A stretch of 64,000 bases of DNA, from assembly GCA_947359465.1 (NCBI GenBank), contig OX375873.1:76386278-76450277 (forward strand). The letters are read 5' to 3'. Each line of letters begins with the position of its first letter. The first letter of the stretch is position 1. Position numbers and translations under genes: made by a program. The notes under the pieces were generated by a model. It was not told the origin of the DNA and searched no databases. It worked only from the letters and a program-made list of their open reading frames with translations. Positions 33,639 to 46,500 of this stretch are shown here, one piece after another. This DNA is from Metellina segmentata. Its lineage: Eukaryota; Arthropoda; Arachnida; Araneae; Tetragnathidae.

Positions 33639-35290
33639 GTGATGATGGAGGGACTGATTAAATTTATGACATTAAGAGGAAGAGTTACTGCTATTGATAT
33701 TATGAATGAAACTAAGAAAGAGTTCACTGAATTGAATGTTGACCTAAAGAAGATCGTATCCGTAACGTCTGATGGAGTTCTAAGCATGATAGGAAAGCAT
33801 GTTGGATTCGTTAAACTTATAGCAAAAGAAATAGGACACTATTTGGTCGAATTTTACTGCATTGTGCACCAAGAGACACTTTGGACAAAAGACATTTAAA
33901 GTTGTTTTGAAAATGTGCTTTCCGTTGTAACGAAAATCGTTACTTTTATTGCAGCGCATGCTCTTGCTACACGGCAATTTTCAAATTTATTGGAGAAAGT
34001 GGATGCTCAGTATTCGGGTTTAGTTATTTACAATAACGTTCGATGGCTAAGTCGAGGTCAAGTTTTGGAACGTTTCGTTAGTTTGTTAAACGAATTTAGG
34101 TTATTTTTAGATGAAAGGGGTAAAGTTTTTCCAGAACTCACAAATTTCAATTGGTAGAATGATCTCACGTTCTTTTGTGATTTCCCAGGGCACTTTAATG
34201 AGCTAAATACGAAATTTCAAGGTCTTGGTCGAATCGCCTTAACAATGTATGAAATTCTCAAAGGACTTGTTACAAGTCTAGACATATATTCAAATGACCT
34301 GGTTCCTGGAAAATGGAAGTATTTTCCATCATTAAAAGAACATTTTCTAACATCATCCTATTTTGCCAGCAATGTCGAAAACAAAACAGAAGTCTCAAAA
34401 TACTATTCTTCAGTATTAGTGAATCCAAAAGAAATATTTGTAGAAAGATTCTCACAATTCTGTAAAAAGGAGAAAACTGTACAGTGTGTCATTTTAACAC
34501 ACAAACTTAAATTTGAAGTTCTTAATTTATCCTCCTTCGATTGGCTGTATTCGAAAATTGTGACATATATTTCAACAACAAAAACTATAATTATGATTTT
34601 AACTGAATGGAATCGTTGCCTACTTTGCTAATGTCGATGAAAAAGTTAGCAAGAGCTCTTTTGACAATGTTTGGATCAACCTACGGTTGCGAACAGTTGT
34701 TTTCGGCCATGAATTTTATTAAAAATAAGAATAGAAATCGCCTCGACATCAACTTGTCCGCTGCGTGCGTACGATTAAGGCCCGGTGCACACGTCCAGTT
34801 TTTCAACGTGCGGCGCCGCTGCGTCACCGAAGACCAACTATGCAAACATAACCGTGAAATGGTGCAAGTGCTCATTTCGCGCCATTTGCGATAAATATTC
34901 TATCGAAGAAAACGTGTTTATTTCGCTTACTTGGTGTAAAAAGAGAAAATTTTGAAACAAAATAGACGTTTTACTGGATACAACCATTCATTAATTATTT
35001 TTTATATTAAATTTGTTTAAGAAAACAAGGTACTTCAGACCGGAGACGCACGTGCGGCAAGATGCGGCGCCGTGGGGAACCGCGGTACAAATTGCACACA
35101 AGTTGGACGTGCGTCGCCGGAAGCATGTGTGCACTACTCCATTGGATCGAATGTATTTCAGACCGCACTTTCGTTGCCGCAGCGGCACCGCACGTTGAAA
35201 AACCGGATGTGTGCACCGGGCCTAAAAGTTTCAATTATTGAATCACGTATAAATAAATTACCGTCAAAAAGACAACTAGTGTCACATTAA
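33639..35290 (+). pseudogene. hAT-type (GTF2IRD2/ZBED-like) transposase, dead
   Basis: The frame opening at 33639 reads IVSVTSDGVLSMIGK (hAT catalytic-Asp block) and FYCIVHQETL, then NVRWLSRGQVLERF and FLDERG. These are typical of the hAT group that gave rise to GTF2IRD2-like genes. Stops at 33897 and 34155 interrupt this frame. A frameshift near 34560-34610 moves to a frame ending in the hAT dimerisation block YGCEQLFSAMNFIK (about 34685). The last codons resume after a MITE (34779-35222) and stop at about 35290. A decayed 3' terminus may be at 35515-35545 (aaaaaggttcgccatc). Confidence 0.8.
34779..35222. mobile_element. PIF/Harbinger-like MITE in hAT coding sequence
   Basis: The ends are GGCCCGGTGCACACGTCCAG and, inverted, GGCCCGGTGCACACATCCGG; the TIRs stay similar for about 45 bp. 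It is flanked by TAA at 34776-34778 and at 35223-35225, the 3-bp TWA-type TSD of PIF/Harbinger elements. It is 444 bp with no ORF of note. Removing it with one TAA restores the hAT reading frame to its natural end. A second copy in the opposite orientation starts at 52430. Confidence 0.8.
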
Positions 35291-35589
35291 ATTCGATAAT
35301 TCTGTACTTATTTTCTTCCTGATAGTGGTATTAAGTACTGGTACTTATTTCTTCCCGAGTTTTAAATAAACCATAATAAAAAGTTAAATTTGTTTTTGTT
35401 TTAAATATCTATCGTATAATTTTTTTAAATATACTAAGGTCTTCCAAAAGCCGGTAAAATTTTTTTTAAGTGACACGCGATGTTAATTTTTACGGTTTTA
35501 AGACATTTTTTGACACGCGTTAGAAAAAGGTTCGCCATCTCTACTCAGGGTATGTTGCAATTCTAATACGCTCGATAAGAGTTTTAGTA

Positions 35590-36178
35590 CAGTAGAACTC
35601 CAATTATGCGGGTCAATTGGGACCAGACCCTATCCAGATAATTAACGATTTATAGGTTATTTCCTATTAAAACAACGAATTTTGCTTAAGTATGTAATAT
35701 AATTTAATGACTGAAAACAATTTTATTTACATTTTGTACTAGCATACTTATCATTACTTGAACATATCAGGTAAGTTTTGCTGTCTTTACTCGTTTTCGA
35801 GCAGCCAAGTCTCGTAAGTCAAGGCAAGTAACTTTAGATGGTAGCACTCAGGCTGCTGATCCATCTGATTTAGCACTCTGACGTAGTCCCGAGTCTCGTT
35901 GAGTAGCAATGACGTCGTACTCAATAAGTTCTCTTGCACTTTGAACGAGTTCACCGTCACTGAAAATTTGGAATCCAGGGTCCGAAGAATTGCACCAGCC
36001 ACTCGCCTACGTTCTCTACACTGCACTAGGAATAGCCAGGTCGCTATGATGTTTCTAATGTTCTGAACTGACATTTTGTCCTCTTTAGTTTTTATCATTC
36101 ACCAATAAACTTTTAAAAGGTGAATTTTGCTGAATTAATTTTTTTCTCAAAGCGATCTGGATAACTGGAGTTCTACTG
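35590..36178. mobile_element. pogo/Tigger-like Tc1-mariner MITE
   Basis: The left end is CAGTAGAACTCCAATTATGC after TA. The right end inverted is CAGTAGAACTCCAGTTATCC. These termini resemble those of pogo/Tigger elements. The 3' TA is not preserved because a Helitron fragment abuts it. A minus-strand ORF of about 100 codons (36098-35787) is open but has no recognisable pogo transposase motif. The length is 589 bp. Confidence 0.65.
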
Positions 36179-36179
36179 T

Positions 36180-36500
36180 TTCTGCTATTATAAAATGAAG
36201 TGTTTCTCTCTCTGTCTGTGTATTATGTGCACTGTCCTGACGAATCTATGGCACTTACAATGAAATTTGGCACACAGGTAGTCCGAATTTTTCGCTTTTC
36301 TATTGCGTCCAACTTTAAAAATTTAATCTAGAACACTTTAAAATTAATTCATTAGAATTTAATTATTATTGTGTTCCTAAGAATGGCAACAGTATAAAGA
36401 GATCACATATTCTAAATTTATTTTTTCCGAGGAACGATTTTAGCGGACGAACAAAACAAAGTTATAACCTTGGAAAGAAAATACTTAGATTTGAAGACAT
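36180..36500 (+). mobile_element. Helitron 5' fragment
   Basis: It starts TCTGCTATTATAAAATGAAG and continues with cctgacgaatctatggcact and ggcacacaggtagtccgaat, the same leader as at 42840 and 53038. After about 36500 the similarity stops; no 3' end is visible. Confidence 0.5.
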
Positions 36501-36739
36501 AAAATATTTCATAATATTAACATTTCATAAATATTGAACTCGAACATTGTTGAAATGCAAGGTATCCAGTATTTGCAGACATCTTCTTATTTATTATGTG
36601 ATTTGAATTGGCTAGATTTGAGATAATAGGTACTTAGGTCACTTGGGTAAAAATATTTTATTCATCTTCAAAGCTTGATAAAGTTGGAAGAGCTGTTATT
36701 GTGAGCCTTAAAAAATGTTAACTCTTCATTGATTTTTTT

Positions 36740-39700
36740 ATAAGTTTGCGTGAAGCATTTCAAGATTAAAGAATTCATTTGGGAGTCATTGGTTTCTGAT
36801 GATAAATCAGGTAGGACTATCTCTGCACGTCTTCAAAGACCAAAGTAAAAGGCAGATGGTGTGCCAAGTTATATATCCTCGACTGCTGGACCATCAAGAG
36901 AAAATTCACCCAGTAAAAGAAACGGGAAGAGGCATCTCTTTTTAAAGGAATTTACGAAAGAATTGAATCTTAAAAGGATTGCGTGAAAGAAGACAAATTC
37001 TTCACTGGATAAACTTGGTGTTAATCTAAACTTTCAACTATTGGAGAATTTCCATTAAAAGTGACCAAATGAAATTCATAAATTACTAAATGTGATGGAA
37101 AATGTGCAAGCTACTCCTGATTCAAAGCTATCAGCTGAAATTATCTAGGATGTTTCTGAATCACTTTTATTGTCTCTTAATTGTGAGAAAGAAAAATATC
37201 GACTTCAGTTCATTTACGAACACATCCATTCTTTAACTACTGAACCTAAAAAGTATAAATATTCAGCTGACTCGTTAATTTTTGCATCCTTATTTTATTT
37301 AATACTAGCCAATGCGTGACTAGCCCGACGTTGCCCGTGGTGTAAGGTATTAATTAATTAATCTGGTGTAAAATTTTCCGCAGATTTCAAATCCGTTGAA
37401 GATATATTCAATTTAAAAATTATTTATTTAAAGAAAATCATATTTAAGGTATCAATGTAAAGTGAAATTTTCCGCAGACTTCAAATCCTTTGAAATTTTC
37501 AATCTATCTTTAGCGATTCCGATTTTACGAATGTTTGTTTCTTATTTCTTGCTCTCCTCGCGGAAATGGAATGCGACAGGAAATGTAATCTGTTTCTTTT
37601 CTTTTTTACGCTAAGGGCAGAAGATGGCAATCTGTTTTTTTTTTTGGAAAGAGAAAGTTTACGTGACATTACAATCTCTTAAATTATTTATTTAAAAAAA
37701 TCATATTTTTAGGTATCGATCTAAAGTGAAATTTTCCTCAGATTTCAAATCTGTTGAAATTTTTACTCCATCTTTAACGGTCTAGGAGAGAAAAAAATCT
37801 ACATAACTAAAGTTTTTTACTTAAAAACTTTTTTTTATCATCTGCTGAAAAATCATTCCTCTGAGCAAAATGAAATCGGAAAAAATAAATTTAGAATCGG
37901 TCATGTCTTTATGCGGTTGCCATTCCAAAGAAAACAATAATAATTAATTTATTTTTAAAATGTTCTAGATCGAATTTTAAAATTCGCCGCAACCCCAAAA
38001 TTGCAAAAAATTTGATATACCTGTGTGCCAAATCTCATTGCTGGAAGTGACATAGAATCATCAGGATTTTGCAGCCACGAAAAAAAAAAACACTTCCTTT
38101 TATAATAGTAGAGATCTCCTCATGTATATTGTTTAGTTAGGGATTCTGGAAATATAACTTTACCCCATCACAATACTACTTATAAATTGAGTTCCAAGGT
38201 CTCGATAAATCCTCAGAATGAAATGGAGGGGAATAATTTTTTATCCTATGCTAAACAAAAAGCCTCATTTTTAAAACCAAGTGAATTGTATATATCATTA
38301 ATGATCAAATATCAAACAATATTTAGATTATAAAGGTGGAAATTTAGTTAGAATTGCACAAGGTTCAGGAGAAATGGCATCAAGTGCTTTTGTTTCATGC
38401 TGCAAAGTGTGTTCTCTAAATATAAAGATGTTGTACATATATTGCCAACTTGTAAAATTGTAGCAAAAATATTGTTTAATGTAATTAAGAGTCATTTTAC
38501 GTCTTGAAGCAGTTTCTGACAATAACTCAATCAACAGCAAAGCAATGCCCTTGTTTAATCCACACTCACAATTAAGCTACTCGTACCCTCACCCCATTGA
38601 TTGGACACGGCCTTTTTTTTTGCAATTGATTCTATCCATTTAATTAAAAGCGTTAGAAATAATTGGCTAAATAATAAAAAAAATATTGTACAAGCAATGT
38701 ATTTCCCTGATTTAATTTAAACTCTAAAAGCTGGTGCACTGCTTCCTTTCTTCTTTTGAAATTGAATCAGGGAACTTAGTAAAATATGGTTTTTCTTTAA
38801 GTAGAAAAGCATTGTGGCCGTCAAGTTTAGAAAGACAGAAGGTTAATTTAGCACTGCAGGTTTTTAATTGCCATATAAATCAAAGTATTGTTGAACTTGG
38901 CCCAGTGCATAATTTAGCACACATGAAAGCATTGCTTCCTACATAGGAATATTATGTGTAAGCCATTAACGTCCAGTGATTCTGATAAAAAATTGATTTT
39001 CTTACTAAATTCTTACGTTGGTTGGGTTTGTGGAAAGAAATGAGGTCTGACACAGGACATTTAACTAGAGACACATAGCATTAACATTGACAACTACCTG
39101 TCTAATAAAACTTATTAGGTATTGTACGACAGAGCTCGGCGTTGTCATATTTATTAACCAGGGAAAATTCAGACTGATGAATTAGAGTCGCTTCGGCTGG
39201 TACACAATAACATGTATCTATTAAGCAGGTGTTTGAAGTGGAAAAGCAAAATACATGCTACGTTTGTATCAATACTTTCCATGCATTCTACTAATGGAAA
39301 AATTAGCATTGATAGTTTTGTTAATGACCTAGACAATTCACATAATTTCAATCATTCAAGATTTTCTTGAAGTATCTGTAACAAATGCCGATATTTCAAA
39401 TATCAAAGATTCGTTAATTCGCAAAGATTTGATTTAGGTGTGTACTGTTAACATTCAGTCTTTAAAAGATTTAAATGTGCGAGTTGTAAAGAAACTAGAC
39501 CAAATTAATCGTTCAAATTGATTAGTATTAATGATAGAGGAGGATTATTGTACCCTTCAAATTCTGTTAACATAGTTGTACATGGTTACATTTTTGTACA
39601 AAAACTTGTCAGTAAAAATGAAATTGCTTTTTTTAAAAGTGTCAAATTAAAGACCTTTGGCAGCAACATATTAACTCGAGATATACTGCAAGATAAAGAC

Positions 39701-39770
39701 ATGCATATTGAAATGTGTGTGTGGACATACTTTTTCCGAAATAATTAGTTTGATTATAAGATCCAATGTG
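36740..39770 (+). pseudogene. P-element-like / THAP9-type transposase, dead copy 2
   Basis: It starts with the end of a THAP domain (VCVKHF near 36752, then a GVPSYIS block near 36860). After a Helitron insertion (37305-38114), central blocks follow: NPQNEMEGNNFLSYAKQKA (about 38210), KQYFDYKGG and a GEMASSAFVS segment (38320-38400). Later come SSLERQKVNLALQVF (about 38825), GKFQTDELES (about 39165) and a C-terminal GGLLYPSNSVNIVVHGYI block (about 39540). Each matches P/THAP9 transposases and the copy at 18797-21228, but stops and shifts occur throughout. It is more decayed than copy 1 and inactive. Confidence 0.7.
37305..38114 (-). mobile_element. Complete non-autonomous Helitron inside P-like element
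   Basis: On the minus strand it starts TCTCTACTATTATAAAAGGA (38114), with host A before it, and ends with two small hairpins (cacgggcaacgtcgg region, then cattggCTAG) with host T following. It is inserted exactly between A and T in P-like transposase sequence. It is 810 bp with no ORF. Confidence 0.8.
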
Positions 39771-40674
39771 TTAAATAACTGTTCTAAATCTAAAAATGAC
39801 ACTAAAAAAGTGGTAAACAAAAGAAAACTAAGAACTTGAAACAAAATAATTATCTGTAATTTTTTTTAATACTACTGCATTTATTTTTTTACTCTTGTTG
39901 CTGTTACTATGCATTGCTGTAATTTAGATGATTGTTTTATGAATAAATATTTTTGGAAATTATTGGTTGTTTTTATTTAACATACAAGTATCCAATACTT
40001 TTTCAGGATAAAATTGGGTTTTATGAATAAGTATTTTTGTGAAATAATTTTATTATTCATATCAATGCTGATGAATGAATACATATGATATGAACATAAA
40101 TATAATTATCTTTTAAACATCGTACTGATTTCACTATAATTTTTAATTATTGAACTTCATAGCTTATTTCAAGAATAGTTTTTTCAATAAATGTTTGAAT
40201 TTATAATATTTTGGAATTGCTGTGAGATATTAGCAATCTCTAATTTAATAATTGGCATTACCTTAAGAAATACTATTTTTGGGTCATAATAGGTGTTTAC
40301 ACATGCCTGAATTGTAACGCGGTAAAGACAACATTTGAAATTCACGCGGGCCATCACTCTGTCTGATGCAATCTGTGGTGGGTCCTCCGTCGACTCCGTT
40401 TGGAGTTCCGAGTTCTCAGTCTAGAGTGAAAGTTTTTCAATAGGACTTTTGGTATGACTAAGTATTTTTTTTTGTTAAATAATTTGTATTTAAGGATGAA
40501 TTTTTAGCTCCTACTGATCACATTTTTAATTACTGCAAAATTTAATAACAACTTAAGAAATACTTAGCACAATATTTTTTTGAATTTTGAAATGTTTGCG
40601 AAGTAAAAAAAAATCTTTATACTGCTCCATTTCAATCGCAAGTACTATTTTCGCGAAACACCGTTTAATCCGTA
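39771..40674. other. AT-rich spacer
   Basis: Probably the non-coding 3' tail of the second P-like element at first, then unassigned. No gene is seen. Confidence 0.3.
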
Positions 40675-41037
40675 ATGCAAGAAAATTCCGTGTTATTTTT
40701 ATATCCGGTTAAGAATGAAAAGTTTTTCAAGTTCCAAAAGTTCACACATCCCATACAACTTCATGCGAAGAAATTCATTGCCTACGCCAGCCTAATCTGG
40801 AGATCTACAAATATCAACATCCTTGAAATCCTCCAATCTACCACCCTCAGAACCATTGCCAAAGCCAGATGGTTTCAGCGAAATACCGAAATAAGACATG
40901 ATATTAAAATCAACTCTCTTAAAACCCATATAGCAAAACCCATAAACAACGAATCCATACAACACATCCAGAAAAAACGAAAAAAAAACCTCCCGTTTCC
41001 ACCTTCTATTCTGTTTAATGACCCAAGTGTCATTTAA
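40675..41037 (+). pseudogene. Non-LTR (Jockey-clade-like) reverse transcriptase tail, 5'-truncated
   Basis: An open frame of 120 codons matches the C-terminal 'thumb and beyond' of Jockey-type LINE ORF2. Seen here: a HAKKFIAYASLIW block, STNINILEILQSTTLRTIAK, and ARWFQRNTEIRHDI, corresponding to the family's Y.SL.W....N...LQ..Q...LR.I..A.W..RN..I pattern. There is no RT core upstream, so it is a typical 5'-truncated insertion. A stop at 41035 is followed by AT-rich sequence, possibly its 3' UTR, to about 41110. Confidence 0.75.
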
Positions 41038-42325
41038 AGTTCGAAAATGGACTGTATTTTTAAATTGTGCATGTAAAATCTACACTGGATTAAAACACAA
41101 AAAGTTATTATATATATATATTAAATTTCTCGACTTTCATCCCGGAAACATTCGCAGCATCAAATACTAACCAATTAGTATTATAAATATTTATGAGTAT
41201 GTAATAAAATTTAAATAAAAGGTTTTCTCATCAAGAATTGCAATAAAAACTAACTCGGGAATAAAAACATGTAATAAGAAGAAACATTAATAAGAACAAA
41301 TTTTAAATACCCAAATATTTTAATGCAATATTTATATTTTACAGCAAAATTAAAGTGTGGTGTAAAGCTTAAAAAAATTAACATACTTGTTTCTAAACAG
41401 TTAGATAGAAAAACCACAAAAGAATTACCAAATTTGATTATGATTTTGGAATGAAATTATTAAAGAAAGAAAGCACACAATAACAAAAACTAATACTAAA
41501 AATATAGGAAAAAACTCAAAAACACGCACCAAAATCAAAATATTTTTTAACACCAGAGAACCAAGACTACAATACAAAATATAATATAATTTCAATTAAA
41601 ATTCTACTTGAATCACTATATAGAAATGTTTGCCACAAGAATTCAACAAAAATATCAATGCACTGAATTATCCAATAATACACCGTTTCCTAATTAATCA
41701 ATACAAAAATCTAACCGGGAGAGATTTAGACACATATCAAGCATTTAACAACATAATCTAAGTTGCCACAAAAATCAATATCAAGTTCAAGAAGATTATT
41801 GAATACAGAAACACCAAGTTACCCAAAACTAATTTTCTACTTAATTAGTGTAAAATATAGTTAGCACATTTTTACTGACATTTTAATCGATATAAAAAGT
41901 AACTGTTAGAGTTGGACATATATCAAGCATTAAACACTACGATATAATTTTAAAAAAATGAAGTTAAATAAGAGAATTGGACACAGATAAACAGTTACCC
42001 CCAAACTAATTTCTACATTATTTAAAATACAGTAAGCACATTTTTAAGGCACTTGTACATAAACTAGTGAAAGGAAGATGAAACTTCACAATCACAAAAC
42101 ATTCTCAAATTTAAGAGAGCGCTTTCTTTCTTGGGATTTGGGCACTTAATATTCCACATGCAATCTCTAATAATAATTATTATTATTCCAATTAGTTAGG
42201 AAAAAACCGATTATGTGCACAGCATTATTAGGAAAGTCCATTTCTATCATCTTATATCTTTGGTATGACGAGAAAAAAAAGCGAGGCTTCTTCAAAAATC
42301 GTACAGCTTGGACAACTAAAATTGT
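41038..42325. other. AT-rich region downstream of the SIX-type gene
   Basis: Probably contains the 3' UTR of the minus-strand SIX-type gene next to 42326. No clear AATAAA was found on that strand close to the stop. No other gene is recognised. Confidence 0.3.
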
Positions 42326-42398
42326 TCATTTACGTCCTCTACCCCTTCCTCGGCCTCCTTTTCGTGTAACTGGACGGCGTCCACATGCTTCCTCTAGT
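42326..42398 (-). CDS. Predicted terminal exon of the SIX-type homeobox gene
   Basis: On the minus strand an acceptor (tttttttag, AG at 42400-42399) is followed by 73 coding bases ending in TGA at 42326-42328. Joined to the donor at 43505, the split codon becomes CAA (Gln). The frame then stays open for 23 residues ending GGRGRGRGRK, a basic Arg/Gly tail. The intron would be 1,107 bp and contains the Helitron at 42840-43224. The prediction rests on three coinciding facts: a strong donor overlapping the apparent stop, a polypyrimidine acceptor and a phase match. There is no transcript evidence. Confidence 0.5.
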
Positions 42399-42839
42399 CT
42401 AAAAAAATAGCAGGCATTATACTAAATATAAACACAGGTTAAAATATTTTAGATAAATACGTTTTATGATTTCAAACGCGTTTTTTCAAGAAAATTTCAT
42501 CACCAAGACAAATTTGTTTCAGAAATTATTGAATTTTGGAGCACAGTATACTTTTTCTCAACCTCTACCTTTTCCCAAATGGACTAAGGTAGATACATTT
42601 TCAGCGGAAAAAAAGAACAATGAATGTTAAAGTTTTAGAAAGCAGAATTTACATTGCATAACTATTTAAAGAAGACAATTCTGTTTGATCTGAGTGTTCA
42701 TTTATTTGATAACTCTCTCTCAACAGGGCCCAAAATCTAAGTCAATTTTAATTTAAATCCAATGCACTCACCGATAACACGCCAAAAAATGTATACGAGG
42801 TTCTTTTAAGTTTATTTATCAACCCTTCTACTATATTTA

Positions 42840-43224
42840 TCTCTACTATTATAAAAGGAAGTTTCTCTCTCTCTGTGATCAATGTCCTGACGAATCTATG
42901 GCACTTACAATAATTAAAATTGGCACACAGGTAGTCCAAATTTTTTACAATTTTTCTATTGCACCCGAATTTTAAAATTTTATCTAGAACATTTTAAAAT
43001 TAATTAATAGCAATTTTAATTGGATCTCTACGTAATTAAAATTTGGCCGCATTTCTCAAGGCCGTGATGGCTGTTATCCAACAGGGTACGAATTTACATT
43101 AAATTTGCTTCGCAAACAAAATGGGAATTCGTAGCAATCACCGGAGATTAGAGAGCAGTGGTCCCACCTGACCCCACGAAAAGAACTGTCACGGGCAAAG
43201 ACGTGCTGGCCACTCAGTGATTAG
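42840..43224 (+). mobile_element. Non-autonomous Helitron in the last intron of the SIX-type gene
   Basis: It starts TCTCTACTATTATAAAAGGA and ends with the family's cacgggcaaagacgtg hairpin, a gccactcagtga stem and TTAG (a variant of CTAG) before T. It is 385 bp and internally deleted relative to 53038-53902. It lies antisense to the host gene. Confidence 0.7.
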
Positions 43225-43501
43225 TCTTAATACAAATCACATAACTAGAACAATAAAAGTATTTTTTTTTAATGAAGCTTAAATTTATATATTTTGGTAA
43301 CGTGGAATCTTTTTACAGGGCTATTAGTGTGGGTAAAATAACTATAAGAGATATGAATAGAGTAGTGAATAGAGTATATGAATTTTGTTAAAAAAGAATA
43401 TTTCCTAAGTTTAAAAAAATTTGGTTAGTTAATACAAAACATTTTACTTTCGTTTCGTGCATTTGGAATGTGGATACAAAAAGATTTATGAGGATAACTA
43501 C

Positions 43502-46500
43502 TTACTGCTTACGATCTCTCTGGCGTCGATTCTTGAACCAGGTGTTGACTTGTTTTTCACTCCAACCTATTATATCCGCAAGATGTAAACGACGAGGCAT
43601 TTTAGGTTTTGTATCTTCATCATATGATTGATTAAGGATTACGTAGATTTTTTTTTGGAGTGTACTAGGAAATGGGTGCTTTTTCTTGAATTCTGCAGGA
43701 AACGACTTTGGTATTTCTTCTGTTGGCTTATCTCTAATAAAATGTCCCAAAAGCCACAGATTTTTCATCTCTTTTATATACCTATCAGGGAACGTTTCTG
43801 TTTCCAAAATGTCTATTAAAGTATCAATTTCTCTTTGTAGTATGGCTAAATGAGCTTTAGCTCGCAAGGAAGACACAGTGTCGTTCATGTTATTGGCAAA
43901 TAAAACTGCAAGAACGAGACTGTTAGCATCTTTACTTTTGATGGCTGCATCAATTTTTGCGTTCATTAGTGGCCCCTTACTATTATCACCTGCTTCAATT
44001 TGATCCTGGAAATTACAATTTCCGGAAAAAATTTCAACTGAATCTTCACACTCCTGATTTTCAAATAGATTATCATTCAGTTCTGAATTCGGCTCACTAT
44101 AGGGAGTTTCGATATCGATTATCGATTGAGATGATTCATCGATGATGGGTATTGAAGGGTAGGCTTCTTCCAGATGGTCCCGGAAAACGGCCTCGGTAGT
44201 TGAGTCCGGAATATTGTTGGTGTACTGGCCCCCCTCTAAAAAAGAACTCGAATTTTCACCGGCCATTGGAGGGTTGTTCTGGTTATCAATAAAACCTGTG
44301 CAATTTTCGTTCGATAAGATAAGGTTTGGATCCACAGCCACACGATGCCTATTCCTTGAAGTTGGATTATATTGATCTACCAGTGGATAGCTGTAAGATG
44401 GTGCTCGTGGAAACATAGGGTAGTTAGAATGAAGGGAATTGTTTCGAACAGGGTTGGAAGAATTTGTAAAAGATGAATTATTTGGATAGAAGAAATTGTT
44501 TTGACTCATTCTATCGTTGAAAATACTAACGTTAGATCCTTGCTGACCCAACTGATACGTAATACTAACGTTAGATCCTTGCTGACCCAACTGATACATA
44601 TTAGTTTCATGTGTTGGGTCTGGGTCTCGGATAATGTTTCCTCCACTAGTGTTGAGAAAAACCTTTCTTCCATTCATTTGGTCATAGTAAGAAATCATAG
44701 AATAATTCCCTGACATCTGATTAGGGTTTGCAATAGGATTGATTCCTGAAACCTCTTTACGGGTATGCGAATGATCAAATCCATTGTATCTCTCATGATA
44801 CACAATTTGTTGTTTTCGTACATTATCACTACGCACTTGCATTTCATGAGTCCCGTTGTAAGTAGTAGTATCAAGAGATACATATGACACTTGAGTTTCA
44901 TTCGAACGTTGAAAATTGTTGTGTGTTACATGTTCATCTCGAAAAGGATGATCGATACTCCTGTTGTTTGGGGTCTCGTAAACAAGGTCATTGTTCATGT
45001 TTTGTATCAAATGAGGTTCCATAGCAGATGCAGAAGACAGCTGACGGTGCCGCATGTCTGAAAGATGGGAAGTGGAGTTAGACGCTTGTAAATCGTAATT
45101 TCGATATTGGTCTTGTGCCAGACTTTTGGAGACATTGTAGATAATAGCTTTTGGGTCAGGATATTTCTGAGAAACATGATTACGACCAGGGACAATTGGA
45201 CGAGGCATGGAAAACTGGTTGAAGCCCACAATATTGGCAGGTTGATCCTGAAAAGTTTGCACATTTAAACGATGTTCATTTTGATCTTGTGGACCAAAGC
45301 TTTCTGCGTGTTCTAATTGTATGGGAATCGATGGATGTATCGTATCTCCAGGTAAAAACCTCTGAGAAAAGTTAGAATTTAATTGACAATTCGAGGACTG
45401 AATTGGGAAATTTATATTACCGGTTGAAGTGCTGGGGAAAGTACGTAATGGAACATTTACATCAGTTGAAGCATTGATGGCTGGAGCAGTAAAGGTATTG
45501 GAGAAAGCTGGATAATTCGAAGAAGTACATGAAATAGAATTGTTGGATCTGGGAATCTTGAAACCCAAAAATTCAATTTCTGGGCTATCAACACCGCTAG
45601 ATATGTTCTCGTTACGTAAGCAATTGTTGCGCATTTGATAATTCTCAACTTCAGCATGCTGGCGAGAATCTGAAACATGCAAGTAATTTGCTGACGCATC
45701 TATTCCTTTACTCACTCCTTCATTGCAATTTGTACTGTTGTGCGAGTTTTTCAATGAATGCGAGTTTCTTTCATGAATTAACGGTCCATTAACGTTGATA
45801 ATCATGCCGTCTGTATCATTACTTGAGCTGTTGGCGAGTGCGACACTTTTTTCCTTTGTTATTGGACAGTCGGTACCTACATTCCTTTCAGGGACATTGT
45901 CAAAATGCCCGTTTGCAGTGTCATGTGGTGTTGGGCACGGAGTTTCCTCCATCTGCGTCGTTGGCAGTGAAGGAATATTACTTGCAGCGACGTTTCCTAA
46001 GACTTCGGACACTTCTTCAAGCATAGGTACTACAGTCGAAATAGAAGAGTTCATGTTGTGCGAAAAGTTCATTTCTGGTGATGATAGCTCGTTTATCAGA
46101 TAATTGGTTTCATTATCTGCAATGATTGGAATTGTTAAAGAAGTAGGCGATCGATTATGGGTCGAAAACGTGAAACAGTTTCTAAGAATAATAAAGCGGA
46201 TAATATCCAAACCCTGCATATCCGATAAACCTAAAAATAAATCATTAGTTACCTCCTCAGATCTTTCAGTTACTACATTAGGTACTGGAGGACTCAGAAA
46301 CGGGGATCTTGGAGCAGCAAATTTTTCCAATTCAATGTTTTGGGCTGATCGAGCTGACCAAAAATATGCAATGAAATGTTTATTAAATGTCTCACGTGAA
46401 GCAAAATCGCCGGTTTGGGGTGCTGCAAACTGCTTTGATTGCCGCGTCTCGGTTTCAGATGCAGGTTTCGAAAATTCTGCAACTTTCAAAAGATGTTCTG

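Noticed and set aside
35007..35290. Overlapping small ORFs on both strands
   Set aside because: They lie in the GC-rich inverted termini of the Harbinger-like MITE.
35787..36098. A ~100-codon ORF as a pogo transposase
   Set aside because: I find no CENP-B/DDE motif. It is too short, and the enclosing element is a 589-bp MITE.
40675..41037. Stand-alone host gene of 120 codons
   Set aside because: The sequence matches the C-terminal tail of Jockey-type reverse transcriptases; it is a 5'-truncated LINE.
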